Below, piece after piece: positions 43,321-53,825 of a stretch of 59,117 bases of DNA. This stretch comes from Candidatus Binataceae bacterium (lineage in GTDB: Bacteria > Desulfobacterota > Binatia > Binatales > Binataceae). The notes beneath the pieces are model-generated. The model was not told the DNA's origin. It made no database searches and saw only the letters and a program-made list of their open reading frames with translations. Each line of letters opens with the position of its first letter. The first letter of the stretch is position 1. The position numbers and the translations under genes were made by a program. The stretch covers positions 1-59,117 of the forward strand of contig DASXMJ010000228.1 of assembly GCA_036495685.1 (NCBI GenBank), written 5' to 3'.

Positions 43321-44124
43321 TTAGCGAGCAAACGAGACGTTGTGCTCGGCGCCGTCGTGGCTGACCCTGAGCACCACCGTTTTTCCCGGTTCGGTGTTCG
43401 CCTCTTTTGCGAACTCCGCCGGGCTGCCGACCGCGCGCAGCCCCACTTGGGTAATGACGTCGCCGCGCTCTATCGCGTTCTTCGCCGCGCTCGCATCTAG
43501 ATCCGCTATCAGCACGCCCCGGGAAGCGTGAAAATATTGCGCCAGTGCCGGGGTAAGTTCTTCAACCGTGATTCCCATCGCGGTTACCGTGCGCGGCGCC
43601 GAGCGGGCACCGATTGCGGGCGCCGGCTCATTCTCGAACAACTTGGAAGCGACGAAAATGGGCGCGCCGAGATTCGCGGCGAGCGCGATCGCATCGCTGG
43701 GACGGCTGTCGATCTTGGTTTTTCCACCATTCATATAAATCGTCGCGTAGTAGACCTCATCGCGCAGGTCCGAGATCGAGACGCAATCGACCCGCTCGCC
43801 ATTCGCCTGGATGATTGCCTTCATCAGATCGTGGGTAAACGGGCGCTCGAGTTGTACACCCTGCAGGGCTCGTGCAATCGCGTCGGCCTCAGGGTCACCG
43901 ATCAAAATAGGCAGTTGATGCTCATGGTCGAGGCTGCTGAGCACTACGAAATGTACCTGGGTGGAATCGTCGATGTGTACCGACTCCACTTTCACCTCGA
44001 TTTCGCCAGGTCCCACTTCGGCGGCCGGGTCGGGCGGCGACGCGCTGTGGCGGGCACACGAGCACGCGGTGCAGACTGCGGCCAGCATCAGCAAACAGAG
44101 GCGCCGTGCACTCGCGCGCTCCAT
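43321..44124 (-). CDS. lipoprotein with bifunctional-nuclease (BFN/DUF151) and PDZ domains
   Basis: 267 aa. The N-terminus is hydrophobic with a Cys-rich lipoprotein-like cleavage region (LMLAAVCTACSCA). Residues about 40-165 form the BFN/DUF151 domain (PILIGDPEADAIARALQG, ERPFTHDLMKAIIQ, SRPSDAIALAANLGAPIFV). The last 80 residues form a PDZ domain (GITVEELTPALAQYF, GVLIADLDASAAKNAIERGD, ITQVGLRAVGSPAEF). BFN proteins in plants have nuclease activity; bacterial roles are unclear. An envelope-anchored BFN fused to PDZ suggests binding of protein ends. Confidence 0.85.
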   Translation of the reverse strand: MERASARRLCLLMLAAVCTACSCARHSASPPDPAAEVGPGEIEVKVESVHIDDSTQVHFVVLSSLDHEHQLPILIGDPEADAIARALQGVQLERPFTHDLMKAIIQANGERVDCVSISDLRDEVYYATIYMNGGKTKIDSRPSDAIALAANLGAPIFVASKLFENEPAPAIGARSAPRTVTAMGITVEELTPALAQYFHASRGVLIADLDASAAKNAIERGDVITQVGLRAVGSPAEFAKEANTEPGKTVVLRVSHDGAEHNVSFAR

Positions 44125-44204
44125 GTCCCGAATCTACGCGCGCACGGGAGGTAAGCCAAACGGAACCGCCGGCTTGAACAGCTTTGGAGAAAGCGGCGCG
44201 ACTT

Positions 44205-44819
44205 TCAGCTGCGCGTCAGGTCTCGTTTGCTTTTGAAACCGCGTGCGACGACGTACAACTCCGATGAGCCCGGCCGGGTCGCGGCCGGGCGGGTCACCTC
44301 GACGTGCTCAAAGTCGCGCTCGAAGTCCTCAAGAATCTGTTTGAAATCACCGCCCATGAAAACCTTGGCGACCAACGCGCCGCCGGGTTTCAACGCTCGC
44401 CTTGCAAAATTGCGGGCCGCCGCCAACAAGCGTTCCGACTGTGCTTGGTCACGCACGGTGATTCCGCTCAGTTTTGGTGCAAGGTCGCTGGTAACCAGGT
44501 CAGCCGGACCACCGAGCACGGCGATCGCGCGCTCGAGCGTCTCGACATCGGTGATGTCGCCCACGATAGTTACCGCCGGCGGTGGCGGGTTTGCGCATCG
44601 GGTAAGGTCAACGCCGACTACCCGGCCCGCGGGGCCCACCGCGCCGGCGAGTATCACCAGCCATCCGCCTGGCGCGCATCCGAGGTCGACGATTCGCGCG
44701 TCGCGCCGCACCAATCTTGAGCGGGTAATTATTTCTTCGATTTTGAACGCAGCGCGCGAGACCAACCCCTGCGCGCGCGCCTTGCGATAATATTTGTCGT
44801 GCGGCTGATAGGTCGCCAT
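44205..44819 (-). CDS. rlmE: 23S rRNA 2'-O-uridine methyltransferase (RrmJ/FtsJ)
   Basis: SAM-dependent methyltransferase for U2552 of 23S rRNA, acting on the large ribosomal subunit; 204 aa. The K-D-K-E catalytic set is present: Lys26 (SRAAFKIEEI), Asp in TSDLAPKLSG, Lys in GGALVAKVFMGG and Glu in SSELYVVARGFK. The SAM site VDLGCAPGGW is intact. It is followed on the same strand, 80 nt away, by the BFN-PDZ gene. Confidence 0.94.
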   Translation of the reverse strand: MATYQPHDKYYRKARAQGLVSRAAFKIEEIITRSRLVRRDARIVDLGCAPGGWLVILAGAVGPAGRVVGVDLTRCANPPPPAVTIVGDITDVETLERAIAVLGGPADLVTSDLAPKLSGITVRDQAQSERLLAAARNFARRALKPGGALVAKVFMGGDFKQILEDFERDFEHVEVTRPAATRPGSSELYVVARGFKSKRDLTRS

Positions 44820-44903
44820 TGTGGATTACCTGCCGAGAGCTGTGACCCGCGGCTCTAGGCCAGCAATCTCCCGACCGCTATCGTTAAGCACTCGGCGTTG
44901 CGT

Positions 44904-47099
44904 ATGAGTTCCGTAATGTCATCTACCCGACTCGACAATTTGAACCCCGAGCAGCGTGCGGCGGTCCTCGCGCCAGACGGTCCGATACTCATCCTGGCCG
45001 GCGCTGGTTCAGGTAAGACTCGCGTTCTGACCTATCGTATCGCTCACCTTCTTGGAGAACGCAACGCGGATCCCCGACGCGTGCTGGCGGTTACCTTCAC
45101 GAATAAGGCCGCCGCTGAAATGCGCGATCGCATTGGTACCTTGCTCGGCCCCGCGGCGCGGCCGCCGTGGGTCAGCACCTTCCATTCGATGTGCGCTCGA
45201 ATCTTGCGCCAGGAGTGCGAGGCGTTGGGCTTCGAACGCAACTTCTCGATTTTGGATGAAGGCGATTCGATCACGGTGCTCCGTGGCGTAATCGAAGAGG
45301 CGGCGCTCACCGATACTCCGCCGCTCGAACTGGTGCGCGCGCGCATCGAGCAGGCCAAGAACGAAGCAATTTCGCCGGCCGCGCTGGCAACCTCCGCCGG
45401 AAATGGACGCGAAACCGCGATCGCGACCTTGTATCGCCTTTACCAGGAGCGGATGAGCGCCATAAACGCCATGGACTTCGCCGATCTCCAGATGCAGGTC
45501 TGGATGCTGTTCGAGCAGGATCGCGAGGTTCTCGCCCGCTGGCAATCGCACGCAGACCATCTGCTGGTCGACGAATATCAAGACACCAATCACGTTCAAT
45601 ACCTGCTGGTTCGTGCACTATCCGCCGGCAGCGCCAATCTCTGCGTGGTCGGCGACGAGGATCAGTCGATCTACGGATGGCGCGGCGCTGACATCCGCAA
45701 CATCCTGGCGTTCGAAAACGATTTTCCCGATGCGACAATATTCAAGCTTGAGCAGAACTACCGTTCCACCAAGGTCATTCTCGCTGCCGCCGGAGGTGTG
45801 ATTCGCAACAACACCGAACGCAAGGAGAAAACCCTCTGGACCGAGAACGAGACCGGCGAACCAGTCGTGTATTACACCGGGACGACGGAACGTGACGAAG
45901 CCGACTTTATCGCGCGCGAAGTCGCTCGGCTGGTTGCCTCGGGCGCCTTCCAGCCCGCCGATTTCGTAGTTTTCTACCGCGTCAATGCGCAGTCGCGCGT
46001 GATCGAAGAGGCACTCGTGCGACGCCGCGTTCCCTACTACGTGGTGGGTGGCGTCCGATTCTACGAGCAGCGCGACGTTAAAGACATGCTCGCATACCTG
46101 CGGGTGCTCGCAAATCCGGCCGATTCGGTTAGCCTCGAACGGATGGCCGGGACACCACCGCGCGGGATTGGCGCCAAAACCCTGGAAGTGGTCGGAGAGA
46201 TCGCCGCACGCGAGCGCATCCCGTCGTTCGAGGCGCTAGGCCGGCTGGAAACCGAATCCAGGGTAGCCCTGCGAATCGCCAAAACCGCAGGCGCGCTCTA
46301 TGGGTGGATGCGCGAACTGTCGGCCAATGCTGCAACCATGCCGATGCAAGAGATCATCAGTACCATCGTCAGCTACTCAGGCTTCGAGGCCTACCTCGAA
46401 AGCCTTCCCGATGCGACGGCCCGCAAACAGAACCTTGCCGAAATGCTCGCTGCGGCCGCCGCCTTCGATGCAGAAGGAGAACCAGGACGGCTCGCCGACT
46501 TTCTGGACCGAGTCGCACTGGTCAGCGATGCCGACCAGGTAGCCAACGAAGGAGGCCGCGCCGCGCTCATGACCCTGCATACCTCCAAAGGGCTGGAATA
46601 CCCCGTGGTCTTCATCGCCGGGATGGAGGAGGGGTTGTTCCCGCACAACCGCTCGCAAGACAGCAGCGACGAAATCGAGGAGGAAAGGCGTCTGTGCTAT
46701 GTCGGCATGACCCGCGCCCGCCGCCTCCTCTATCTTTCGAACACGTTCTCGCGCGAACTGTATGGGGTGCGACAGGAGTCGCGGCCCTCCAGATTTCTCG
46801 GCGAAATTGATGGCGGCCTGCTTCGCCGAATCGCGCCCGAGGGGCCGCGCACCAGCTCGCGCGAAGGCGCAGCGCGCGAGCCATACGTCGACTACAGCGA
46901 TGGACAACTTGAGGGTGGTGAAGAACCCCATGAGGTGGTGGCAGTCGGCGCGCGGGTGGTGCACTCCACCTTTGGCCGCGGGATCGTCCGCCGACGCGAG
47001 GGACGCGGCGATGCCGCTAAGGCCTGGGTCGATTTCGATCGCGCTGGCCTGAAGTTACTTGTGCTAAGATTCGCGAATCTGAAGCCGATTGCCGACTAG
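44904..47099 (+). CDS. ATP-dependent DNA helicase UvrD/PcrA
   Basis: Superfamily I 3'-5' helicase for repair and replication restart; about 731 aa. All motifs are visible: Q/I ([21 protein letters not shown]), Ia ([16 protein letters not shown]), II ([13 protein letters not shown]), III ([16 protein letters not shown]), IV (LEQNYRST), V ([24 protein letters not shown]) and VI ([15 protein letters not shown]). The C-terminus ends in a Tudor-like RNA-polymerase-binding fold ([19 protein letters not shown]) as in PcrA. I start at the ATG at 44904; a TTG two codons earlier and an ATG at 44916 are alternatives. Confidence 0.94.
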   Translation: MSSVMSSTRLDNLNPEQRAAVLAPDGPILILAGAGSGKTRVLTYRIAHLLGERNADPRRVLAVTFTNKAAAEMRDRIGTLLGPAARPPWVSTFHSMCARILRQECEALGFERNFSILDEGDSITVLRGVIEEAALTDTPPLELVRARIEQAKNEAISPAALATSAGNGRETAIATLYRLYQERMSAINAMDFADLQMQVWMLFEQDREVLARWQSHADHLLVDEYQDTNHVQYLLVRALSAGSANLCVVGDEDQSIYGWRGADIRNILAFENDFPDATIFKLEQNYRSTKVILAAAGGVIRNNTERKEKTLWTENETGEPVVYYTGTTERDEADFIAREVARLVASGAFQPADFVVFYRVNAQSRVIEEALVRRRVPYYVVGGVRFYEQRDVKDMLAYLRVLANPADSVSLERMAGTPPRGIGAKTLEVVGEIAARERIPSFEALGRLETESRVALRIAKTAGALYGWMRELSANAATMPMQEIISTIVSYSGFEAYLESLPDATARKQNLAEMLAAAAAFDAEGEPGRLADFLDRVALVSDADQVANEGGRAALMTLHTSKGLEYPVVFIAGMEEGLFPHNRSQDSSDEIEEERRLCYVGMTRARRLLYLSNTFSRELYGVRQESRPSRFLGEIDGGLLRRIAPEGPRTSSREGAAREPYVDYSDGQLEGGEEPHEVVAVGARVVHSTFGRGIVRRREGRGDAAKAWVDFDRAGLKLLVLRFANLKPIAD

Positions 47100-47173
47100 G
47101 CGGGCATGGCCTACAATTTGGCTGCAAAGTCGTTTGGTTCAGTTGGCGGGCGCGAGCGGATCTGCGACAGGAA

Positions 47174-48238
47174 ATGACCTTATTCGGCTTGAAGTACTCA
47201 CCCTACCGCGTTTTCAGATGGTCAATTGCGGCGCTTGTGCTCGTCGCCGCGCTGTGGGCGCTGCCCCGCATCGCGCTGGGATGGAGTGACGATCAGTTCA
47301 ACAAGCGGCCTCTGTACGCGTACCCACTTCCCCAGGGCCGCGACAACATCATTGGCAACCTGGTCACCTATCGGCTGGAAAAGGGCGACACACTTCTGGA
47401 TGTCGGAAGATGGTTCGGCGTGACCGCGCCGGAGATCTCCAACGCCAATGGACACATCGATTGGTGGTCGCCGCCGGCCGGCAGAGACATCACGCTCCCG
47501 GACGAGTTTATTTTGCCCGACACTCCCCATGTCGGGATCATCCTCAACATCCCGGAGATGCGGATCTATTACTACTATCCGTCCCCCACTGGACCGGTCC
47601 TTGGCAAGGGCAAGGTGACCAAAGCCTCGATGTCGATTAAATCGAGCGTACGTCCGGACGTGGTCTACACTTTCCCCGTTGGTCTCGGTCGTTACGACTG
47701 GAAGACACCGGTGGGCGCCTTCACGGTCAAAGGGAAGACCAAGAACCCCACCTGGGTGGTCCCCCTCGACATATACCAGGAGCACCTGGAGCGCGATGGC
47801 GAGGCCGACCATATGATTCCTGGCGGCGATCCGGACAATCCGCTTGGCCTCTATCGACTCGAATTGACACTCCCGGAATACGCCCTGCACGGCACTAACG
47901 TTCCGTGGGGTGTCGGGATGGAAGTAAGCCACGGATGCGTGCGCCTGTATCCGGAAGACATCGATCGGCTGTTTCACAAGGTGAAAGTCGGGACCCCGGG
48001 CGAATTCGTATATCAGCCGATCAAATTTGGATGGCGCGGAGAGGCGCTCTACGTCGAGGTGCATGACGACCTCTACGGGCGCTTCCCGGGTGCCTGGGCT
48101 CATGCGCTCGAGGAAGTAAGGCAACGCGGTCTCGAAGACCAGGTGGATATGACCAAGCTCCAGAAAGCGGTCGAGCAGAAAACTGGCATTCCTACTTACA
48201 TAATGCCGGGGCCGCTTCCGGACGGGACCGCCGGGTAG
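47174..48238 (+). CDS. L,D-transpeptidase (YkuD) with LysM domain
   Basis: Cell-wall cross-linking or lipoprotein-anchoring enzyme outside the inner membrane; 354 aa. A membrane anchor lies at about 15-33. A LysM-like segment follows (TYRLEKGDTLLDVGRWFG, about 64-105). The YkuD domain has the HGTN strand near 240 and the catalytic SHGCVRL with Cys255. The C-terminal 80 residues are outside the YkuD core. The sequence FTVKGKTKNPTWVVP is typical of the ErfK/YbiS type. It opens a plus-strand run of envelope and sugar genes. Confidence 0.93.
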   Translation: MTLFGLKYSPYRVFRWSIAALVLVAALWALPRIALGWSDDQFNKRPLYAYPLPQGRDNIIGNLVTYRLEKGDTLLDVGRWFGVTAPEISNANGHIDWWSPPAGRDITLPDEFILPDTPHVGIILNIPEMRIYYYYPSPTGPVLGKGKVTKASMSIKSSVRPDVVYTFPVGLGRYDWKTPVGAFTVKGKTKNPTWVVPLDIYQEHLERDGEADHMIPGGDPDNPLGLYRLELTLPEYALHGTNVPWGVGMEVSHGCVRLYPEDIDRLFHKVKVGTPGEFVYQPIKFGWRGEALYVEVHDDLYGRFPGAWAHALEEVRQRGLEDQVDMTKLQKAVEQKTGIPTYIMPGPLPDGTAG

Positions 48239-48411
48239 TTTGAGGCCCAGCTCGACGAGCTTGCGGCAGACCCACCTTGCCCGGGTTTTGACCTATCCTT
48301 ATACTCGCCAAAGTCGCCCTTTACCGTGCTGGAGCGGTTCTAACGGGCGGCTCGAACACGGCAACTTCGTGTGGATGAGCGCTCGCTGACGCTCGCCCCT
48401 AAAAGCACCGC

Positions 48412-49593
48412 ATGCGCCAGATACCATTCCATCGTCCCTCGATGGGCCCCGAAGAGGAACGTGAAGTCATCGAGACCTTGCGTTCCGGCTGGATCACCAC
48501 TGGACCCAAGGCAAAGCAGTTCGAAAAAGAATTTGCCAAGTACGTCGGCGCCCGCAACGCGCTCGCCGTCGCGCACTGTACCGGAGCACTCCACCTGTCG
48601 CTTTGGGCGCTCGGCTTGGGGCCAGGCGATGAGGTCATAACCACCCCGTTCACCTTCACCGCGACCGCGGAGGTCATGGGCTACCTTGGTATCAAGCCGG
48701 TGTTTGTCGACGTTGACCCGGGAACCTTCAACCTCAGTCCCGCGCGTGTGGAGGAAGCCCTCGAGGGAGGACGTCATCGGCGCGTGCGCGCCCTCCTCCC
48801 GGTTCACTTCGCCGGCCATCCCTGCGATATGGATCGGCTTCTTGCCATCGCGCGGCAGTACGAGCTGAAGATAGTTGAAGATGCAGCTCACGCGGCGGGT
48901 GCAGCACGCTACCTCGACGGTCGCGGGATGACCCGAATCGGAACGGTTGGCGACCTCACTTGCTTCAGCTTCTACGCGACCAAGAATTTTACTTCGGCGG
49001 AAGGTGGTATGATTACCACCGCCGACGACACCCTGGCCGAAAAAATCGCCGTGGCGAGCCTCCACGGGATGAACAAGGATGCGTGGAAACGCTACGACAC
49101 CACCGGCTCGTGGTTCTACGAAATTCACGATCTCGGTTTCAAGTACAACCTCTCGGATGTTCACGCCGCGATCGGGCTTGCGCAGCTTAGGCGCGCTGAC
49201 CAACTGATGCACCGCCGCGGCGAAATCGCCAAACACTACAGTGATGCGTTTCGCGACTGCGACGCCTTTCAGGTTCCCTACGCTGAATCCGGTTTAGAAC
49301 ACCCGTGGCACCTGTATGTGCTCCGCATGAAGCCGGACCTGCTGCGCATCGGGCGGGGCCAGTTCGTAGAGCTGTTGCGCGAGCGCGGGGTGGGAACTTC
49401 AGTACACTGCATTCCGCTGCACACCATGCACTACTATCAGCGAGCGTACGGCTATCGTAACGGCGATTTCCCGGTCGCCGAGGATATTTACAACCGGTGT
49501 TTCTCTCTGCCGATCTACGCCTCGATGAGTGACGAAGACGTGGCGTACGTGATCGAGATGGTACTTTCGATCGCCGGCGAAAACCGGCGCTGA
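48412..49593 (+). CDS. DegT/DnrJ/EryC1/StrS aminotransferase
   Basis: PLP-dependent sugar aminotransferase of 393 aa, making amino sugars for surface polysaccharides or glycans. The PLP Lys is Lys191 in [14 protein letters not shown]. Other family marks: [44 protein letters not shown] and EDAAHAAGA, and the C-terminal block [14 protein letters not shown]. The substrate sugar is not identifiable. It is 11 nt before a UXS-like gene, so the pair may act on a UDP-sugar. Confidence 0.92.
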   Translation: MRQIPFHRPSMGPEEEREVIETLRSGWITTGPKAKQFEKEFAKYVGARNALAVAHCTGALHLSLWALGLGPGDEVITTPFTFTATAEVMGYLGIKPVFVDVDPGTFNLSPARVEEALEGGRHRRVRALLPVHFAGHPCDMDRLLAIARQYELKIVEDAAHAAGAARYLDGRGMTRIGTVGDLTCFSFYATKNFTSAEGGMITTADDTLAEKIAVASLHGMNKDAWKRYDTTGSWFYEIHDLGFKYNLSDVHAAIGLAQLRRADQLMHRRGEIAKHYSDAFRDCDAFQVPYAESGLEHPWHLYVLRMKPDLLRIGRGQFVELLRERGVGTSVHCIPLHTMHYYQRAYGYRNGDFPVAEDIYNRCFSLPIYASMSDEDVAYVIEMVLSIAGENRR

Positions 49594-49604
49594 AGGAGAA
49601 GAGC

Positions 49605-50546
49605 GTGCGAGTATTGGTAACCGGAGGCGCAGGATTCCTCGGCTCCCATTTGTGCGACCGGCTGCTGCGCGACGGGCATGAAGTAGTCAGTCTCGACAAC
49701 TATTTTAGCGGCAAGCGCGCCAACGTCATGCACCTGCGCGATCACCCCAACTTCGAGTTGGTGCGTCACGACATCGTCGAGCCCATCCTGCTCGAAGTCG
49801 ATCGCATTTTTCATCTTGCCTGTCCCGCGTCGCCCGTCCACTACCAGTACAACCCGGTCAAGACGATAAAGACCAGCGTCATGGGCACCATCAACATGCT
49901 CGGCATGGCAAAACGCGTGCACGCGCGAATCTTGCTCGCTTCCACCAGCGAGGTCTACGGCGATCCGGAACAGCACCCCCAGACCGAGGCGTACTGGGGA
50001 CATGTAAACCCGATCGGCGTACGCGCCTGCTACGACGAAGGCAAGCGCGTCGCTGAAGCTCTGATGATGGACTATCACCGGCAGAACAAGATCGACATCC
50101 GCATCGTTCGAATCTTCAACACCTACGGGCCACGCATGGCGATTGACGATGGCAGGGTGGTCTCCAGCTTCTGCGCGGCCGCGATTCGCGGCCAGGAACT
50201 CGAGGTTTACGGCGACGGCAGGCAGACGCGCTCCTTCGCCTATGTCGATGATACGGTCGAGGCATTGGTACGGATGATGGAACAGGAGGAACAGATTGGG
50301 CCGGTCAACATCGGCAACCCCGACGAGGTGACCATCCTCGAGCTGGCCTCGCTGGCCATCGAACTGGCGGGCAGTTCTTCCAAGCTCAAGATCCTTCCCG
50401 CGCGACCGGATGATCCAGTGCGACGGAAGCCTGACATCTCCCTCGCCAGAAAACTGCTTACATGGGAGCCTCGCGTTCCGCTTAACAGCGGACTCCGCAA
50501 GACCCTCGATCATATGCGCACCGAATTGGGCATGATCGCTACCTGA
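49605..50546 (+). CDS. UDP-glucuronate decarboxylase-like SDR (UXS family)
   Basis: Extended SDR of 313 aa. The NAD site is [14 protein letters not shown] (residues 5-18); catalytic Tyr143 and Lys147 lie in [12 protein letters not shown], with Ser in [11 protein letters not shown]. The blocks [20 protein letters not shown] and [17 protein letters not shown] are typical of UDP-xylose synthases that decarboxylate UDP-glucuronate. The start is a GTG with AAGGAGAAGA upstream. Its stop shares a base with the next gene's ATG. Confidence 0.92.
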   Translation: MRVLVTGGAGFLGSHLCDRLLRDGHEVVSLDNYFSGKRANVMHLRDHPNFELVRHDIVEPILLEVDRIFHLACPASPVHYQYNPVKTIKTSVMGTINMLGMAKRVHARILLASTSEVYGDPEQHPQTEAYWGHVNPIGVRACYDEGKRVAEALMMDYHRQNKIDIRIVRIFNTYGPRMAIDDGRVVSSFCAAAIRGQELEVYGDGRQTRSFAYVDDTVEALVRMMEQEEQIGPVNIGNPDEVTILELASLAIELAGSSSKLKILPARPDDPVRRKPDISLARKLLTWEPRVPLNSGLRKTLDHMRTELGMIAT

Positions 50547-51322
50547 TGGCAGCCGCTCTTATCACCGGAGCGTCAAGCGGGCTGGGCGAGGAATTCGCGC
50601 TGCAACTTGCTCGCGCGAAGTGCAAGCTGGTGTTGGTCGCACGCCGTGAGGATCGCCTGCGTGATGTCGCCGAACGAGCGAAGAAGGCCGGCGCGCCGAG
50701 TGCGACAATCATCTGTTCAAACCTCGGTCGTAGCGACGCTGCTCACGAAATCCACCGGCAGGTTACCGGCGCCGGCATCGCGGTGGACTATCTGGTAAAC
50801 AATGCCGGTTTCGGCACGCACGGCAACTTTGCTCAGGTCCCCCTCGATCGGGAGATTGAGCAGATAAATCTGAACGTCAGCGCGCTGGTCGCGCTCACGC
50901 GACTGTTTCTACCCGGGATGGTTGCTGCTAAACGTGGACATATCATCAACGTAGCCTCGACGGCGGCGTTCCAGCCGGTCCCCTGGATGGCGACCTATGC
51001 CGCTACCAAAGCCTTTGTCTTGAGTTTCTCTGAGGCGCTCTCGTCCGAGTTACAGGGCACCGGGGTCACGGTTCTCGCCCTTTGCCCCGGGCCCACGCGT
51101 ACCGAGTTCCAGCAGGTCGCAGGGGTCGAGGACTCCGGCGTTCCGTCCTTCGCCTACATGGATGCGGCAACCGTGGTCCGGCAGGGAATTGACTCGGCCA
51201 AGCGCGGAAAAGCCCTTAGGATCAACGGCTTTGTCAATTCGCTGATGGCCCAATCAACTCGTTTTGCGCCGCGCGCTCTGGTGCGCCGGATTGCCGGTGC
51301 GATGTTCCGGGGAGATGCCTGA
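50546..51322 (+). CDS. short-chain dehydrogenase/reductase
   Basis: Classical SDR of 258 aa. NAD(P) site TGASSGLGEEFALQLA (7-22); catalytic Ser138, Tyr151 and Lys155 (NVASTAAFQ; YAATKAF). It also has the LVNNAGFGTHGNF block. The C-terminal hydrophobic, Arg-containing tail is of the kind seen in lipid- or sterol-type SDRs (DltE-like group). It overlaps the UXS-like gene by one base, so it is in the same operon, but its substrate need not be a sugar. Confidence 0.9.
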   Translation: MAAALITGASSGLGEEFALQLARAKCKLVLVARREDRLRDVAERAKKAGAPSATIICSNLGRSDAAHEIHRQVTGAGIAVDYLVNNAGFGTHGNFAQVPLDREIEQINLNVSALVALTRLFLPGMVAAKRGHIINVASTAAFQPVPWMATYAATKAFVLSFSEALSSELQGTGVTVLALCPGPTRTEFQQVAGVEDSGVPSFAYMDAATVVRQGIDSAKRGKALRINGFVNSLMAQSTRFAPRALVRRIAGAMFRGDA

Positions 51323-51389
51323 TGGTCCACTTGCGCAGACTGTGCTGGGGCGCGAAGATCGGCTAAAGCTGCAAAGTCCGGTAAATCAA

Positions 51390-51695
51390 ATGCGCAAGAC
51401 GACCCTGATTCCGCGAATGGTCGTGCTGGGCGGATTTGCGGTTGGGATCTGCGCCTGCTCAACCCAGCCCCCGCCCGAACCACCGCCGGCCCCGCTGCCC
51501 GTAGTAGCGGCGCCCCCGCCACTACCCGCCGCCACGAGCCCCGATCAGGACTGGAATATCTTTCCCGATCCGACGACCGGAACGATCGACATTTATCACA
51601 AGGGCGAGTACCTCGGCGCCATCGACGGCAGCGAGCCCAAGGAGCAGGATCCGCCTCTCCCACACAAACCGGACCGGCCACCTTCCGACGAGTGA
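51390..51695 (+). CDS. small proline-rich lipoprotein
   Basis: 101 aa from the ATG at 51390 (MRKTTLIPRM). A hydrophobic signal is followed by a lipobox (GICAC, cysteine near residue 23) and a Pro/Ala-rich stretch (PPPEPPPAPLPVVAAPPPLP), then a short domain with IFPDPTTGTIDIYHKGEYLG. The Pro segment probably spans the wall or periplasm. The ribosome-binding site is weak. It ends one base before the stop of the convergent acyl-CoA dehydrogenase. No family recognised. Confidence 0.65.
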   Translation: MRKTTLIPRMVVLGGFAVGICACSTQPPPEPPPAPLPVVAAPPPLPAATSPDQDWNIFPDPTTGTIDIYHKGEYLGAIDGSEPKEQDPPLPHKPDRPPSDE

Positions 51696-51696
51696 C

Positions 51697-52839
51697 TCAA
51701 TCTCTCAGCAGGTTTCGCGCAATTACCACGCGCTGAATCTGAGAAGTGCCCTCGTAAATCTGCAGCAGCTTCGCGTCGCGCATCAGCTTTTCGACCGGAT
51801 ACTCCTTCATGTAGCCGTAACCACCGAAAATCTGCACCGCGTCCGTTGCGATCTTCATGCACGCGTCGGCGCTGAAGGCCTTCGCGTAACTGGAAGTAAC
51901 ATTCGGACTCTGGCCCTGGTCCACCAGCCACGCGGCCTTGTAGGTCAACAGGCGCATCGCTTCGATCTCGATTGCCATATCCGCCATCATGAATTGGATC
52001 GCCTGGAAATTGGCGATCGGCTGGCCAAACGCGTTGCGCTGCTTGGAGTATTTGAGACACTCGTCGAGGGCGCGCTGGCTGATTCCAATCGCGATCGCGC
52101 CGATTTCTGGGCGACTGCGATCAAACGTTGCCATCGCATACTTGAAGCCCTCTCCTTCGCGGCCAACCAGCGCGGCTGCGGGTATCCGCGTATCTTCGTA
52201 GAAGATTTCCGCGGTGTCTGCCGCCCTTTGGCCGAGTTTCCCGTGCATCCGCCGACGCGTAACTCCGGGGGTGGCGGCCGGAAATACGAAGCAGGAAATT
52301 CCCTTATGCTTGAGACGCCGGTCGGCGGTAGCAAAGGTGACAATCCAATCGGACATCGAACCGTTCGAGATGAAGTGCTTGGTGCCATTCAACACAAACG
52401 CGTCCCCCTCGCGCCGATAAGTGGTGCTCATGGAGGCGACATCCGATCCGGCGCCGGGCTCGGTAATTGCAAATGCACAGAACGAGAGCTTTTCGATGAG
52501 CCCACCCAGGTAGGTCCGCTGCTGCGCGGAACTCCCTGCCACTAGCAGTGGCAAAGTCGCAAGGTCGTTGGCGGCAATGGCGTTGGTGATTCCGGCGCAC
52601 CCATAATTCAGCTCCTCGACAATCAAGCTGGTGTCCAGAATGCCAAGGCCGAGTCCGCCGAGTTCCTTGGGAACACCAAAATTCATCAGACCGGTAGCAA
52701 AAGCTTTCTCGCAAACGTCGCGCGGAAAGATCTCTTTTTCATCGTATTCGCGGGCGTGCGGAATTATCTCCTGCTCCGCGAACTTGTGAGCCAAGCTCTT
52801 CAGCTCCCGCTGTTCTTCGGTCAGTTCAAACCCGAACAT
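51697..52839 (-). CDS. acyl-CoA dehydrogenase
   Basis: FAD-dependent beta-oxidation enzyme of 380 aa, started at the ATG at 52839 (MFGFELTEEQ) with AGAGGAAA upstream. Family blocks: CAFAITEPGAGSDVASM (FAD), NGTKHFISNG, QRAADTAEIFYEDTRIP, QRNAFGQPIANFQAIQFMMA and FGGYGYMKEYPVEKLMRDAK. The catalytic Glu363 lies in LQIYEGTSQIQR. It is most like short- to medium-chain enzymes (BCAD/SCAD type). No electron-transfer flavoprotein or thiolase gene is next to it. Confidence 0.94.
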   Translation of the reverse strand: MFGFELTEEQRELKSLAHKFAEQEIIPHAREYDEKEIFPRDVCEKAFATGLMNFGVPKELGGLGLGILDTSLIVEELNYGCAGITNAIAANDLATLPLLVAGSSAQQRTYLGGLIEKLSFCAFAITEPGAGSDVASMSTTYRREGDAFVLNGTKHFISNGSMSDWIVTFATADRRLKHKGISCFVFPAATPGVTRRRMHGKLGQRAADTAEIFYEDTRIPAAALVGREGEGFKYAMATFDRSRPEIGAIAIGISQRALDECLKYSKQRNAFGQPIANFQAIQFMMADMAIEIEAMRLLTYKAAWLVDQGQSPNVTSSYAKAFSADACMKIATDAVQIFGGYGYMKEYPVEKLMRDAKLLQIYEGTSQIQRVVIARNLLRD

Positions 52840-53136
52840 CGCATTTTCCTCTTGGCAGCGTCGCAACATGGCCGCCGCTTGCAATTGGTGTTAACCAACT
52901 GGAGCGTTCAAGGAAAGGGCTTCAGAACACAGGCGGGTACCCGGCAGGCGCAGCCTGCTTTCCCGAAGTTGCACAGATCCCGGTTCTTGGATCCGCATCC
53001 GCGGAATTCTCCAAAGGGCTGGCCGTGCAACCGCTCGTTACCCATTGAAAATCTTCGCCGCGCTGGCTAAGACCGCAGAGGAGCAGCAGGACGCCGTTGG
53101 CGCAGGCGAGCTCATTCATCGAAGAAGGAGAAAGAA

Positions 53137-53436
53137 ATGGCAATCGCAGTTGCGGCAAAAATCAAAGCCAAGGCCGGTAGCGAAGCGCAGGTCGAGGCCG
53201 CGTTCCGCGAGATGATCGCTAAGGTCAGGGCCAATGAGCCGGGAACTCTCTCGTACATTCTGCACAAGTCGGTGCAGGATCCGACTGTCTTCTATTTTTA
53301 CGAGACTTATGCCGATCAGGCTTCTTTTGATGCGCACGGCAAGACCGCGCACATGAAGGAAATGGGAGGCAGAATCGGACCGCATCTCGATGGCCGTCCG
53401 GAGGTCCTGGTTCTGAACGAACTCGATCGTAAATAA
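53137..53436 (+). CDS. antibiotic biosynthesis monooxygenase (ABM) family protein
   Basis: 99-aa dimeric alpha-beta barrel protein. IAVAAKIKAKAGSEAQVEAA and GTLSYILHKSVQDPTVFYFY ETYADQASFDAHG match the ABM family, including quinol monooxygenases (YgiN type) and small stress-response oxygenases. AAGGAGAAAG provides a good ribosome-binding site. A strong terminator follows immediately, so this is probably a single-gene transcript. Confidence 0.87.
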   Translation: MAIAVAAKIKAKAGSEAQVEAAFREMIAKVRANEPGTLSYILHKSVQDPTVFYFYETYADQASFDAHGKTAHMKEMGGRIGPHLDGRPEVLVLNELDRK

Positions 53437-53458
53437 GGTAGCGAACCATTTCGCATGA

Positions 53459-53490
53459 ACGAGCGGCGCGATCGCGCCGCTCGTTTTTTT
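53459..53490 (+). terminator. Rho-independent terminator after the ABM gene
   Basis: A perfect 26-nt palindrome (positions 53459-53484, centre GCGATCGC) followed by seven T residues on the plus strand, 23 nt after the ABM stop. The stem is GC-rich. It is the clearest intrinsic terminator I saw in the window. Confidence 0.9.
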
Positions 53491-53825
53491 GGTTCCGCGT
53501 CGTAGGTCCCGCTCTTTGCCCTGGGCTGGCTTCGTGACAATGATTGAGCTTTTGCGACGAGTTCGTTCCACCCGTGCAGGCTTGCACCAGAAAAACCGCG
53601 CGTTTCGGCGAATTCTTTTGATGCTCGGACGACCTGGACCATTTCCAAGGTCGGGTAGTCTGGAGGCGATAATGGCTTCCCAATGCGAGGCCAGTCGACT
53701 TCACTATGAACGCAAGCCACGGAGACCTTACTGTTGATGCTCGATGGCATGAAAGACGCGTGCGACCATGAATGCCGCGCAATGTGTGGCCGCCAACGAC
53801 CCACGGATGAAAACGAGGTAGCAAT
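53491..53825. other. intergenic region, nothing recognised
   Basis: No convincing gene. An 82-codon plus-strand frame (53489-53737) has no ribosome-binding site or family match. The next gene's GAGGT site is at about 53814-53820. No tRNA or riboswitch pattern seen. Confidence 0.5.
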
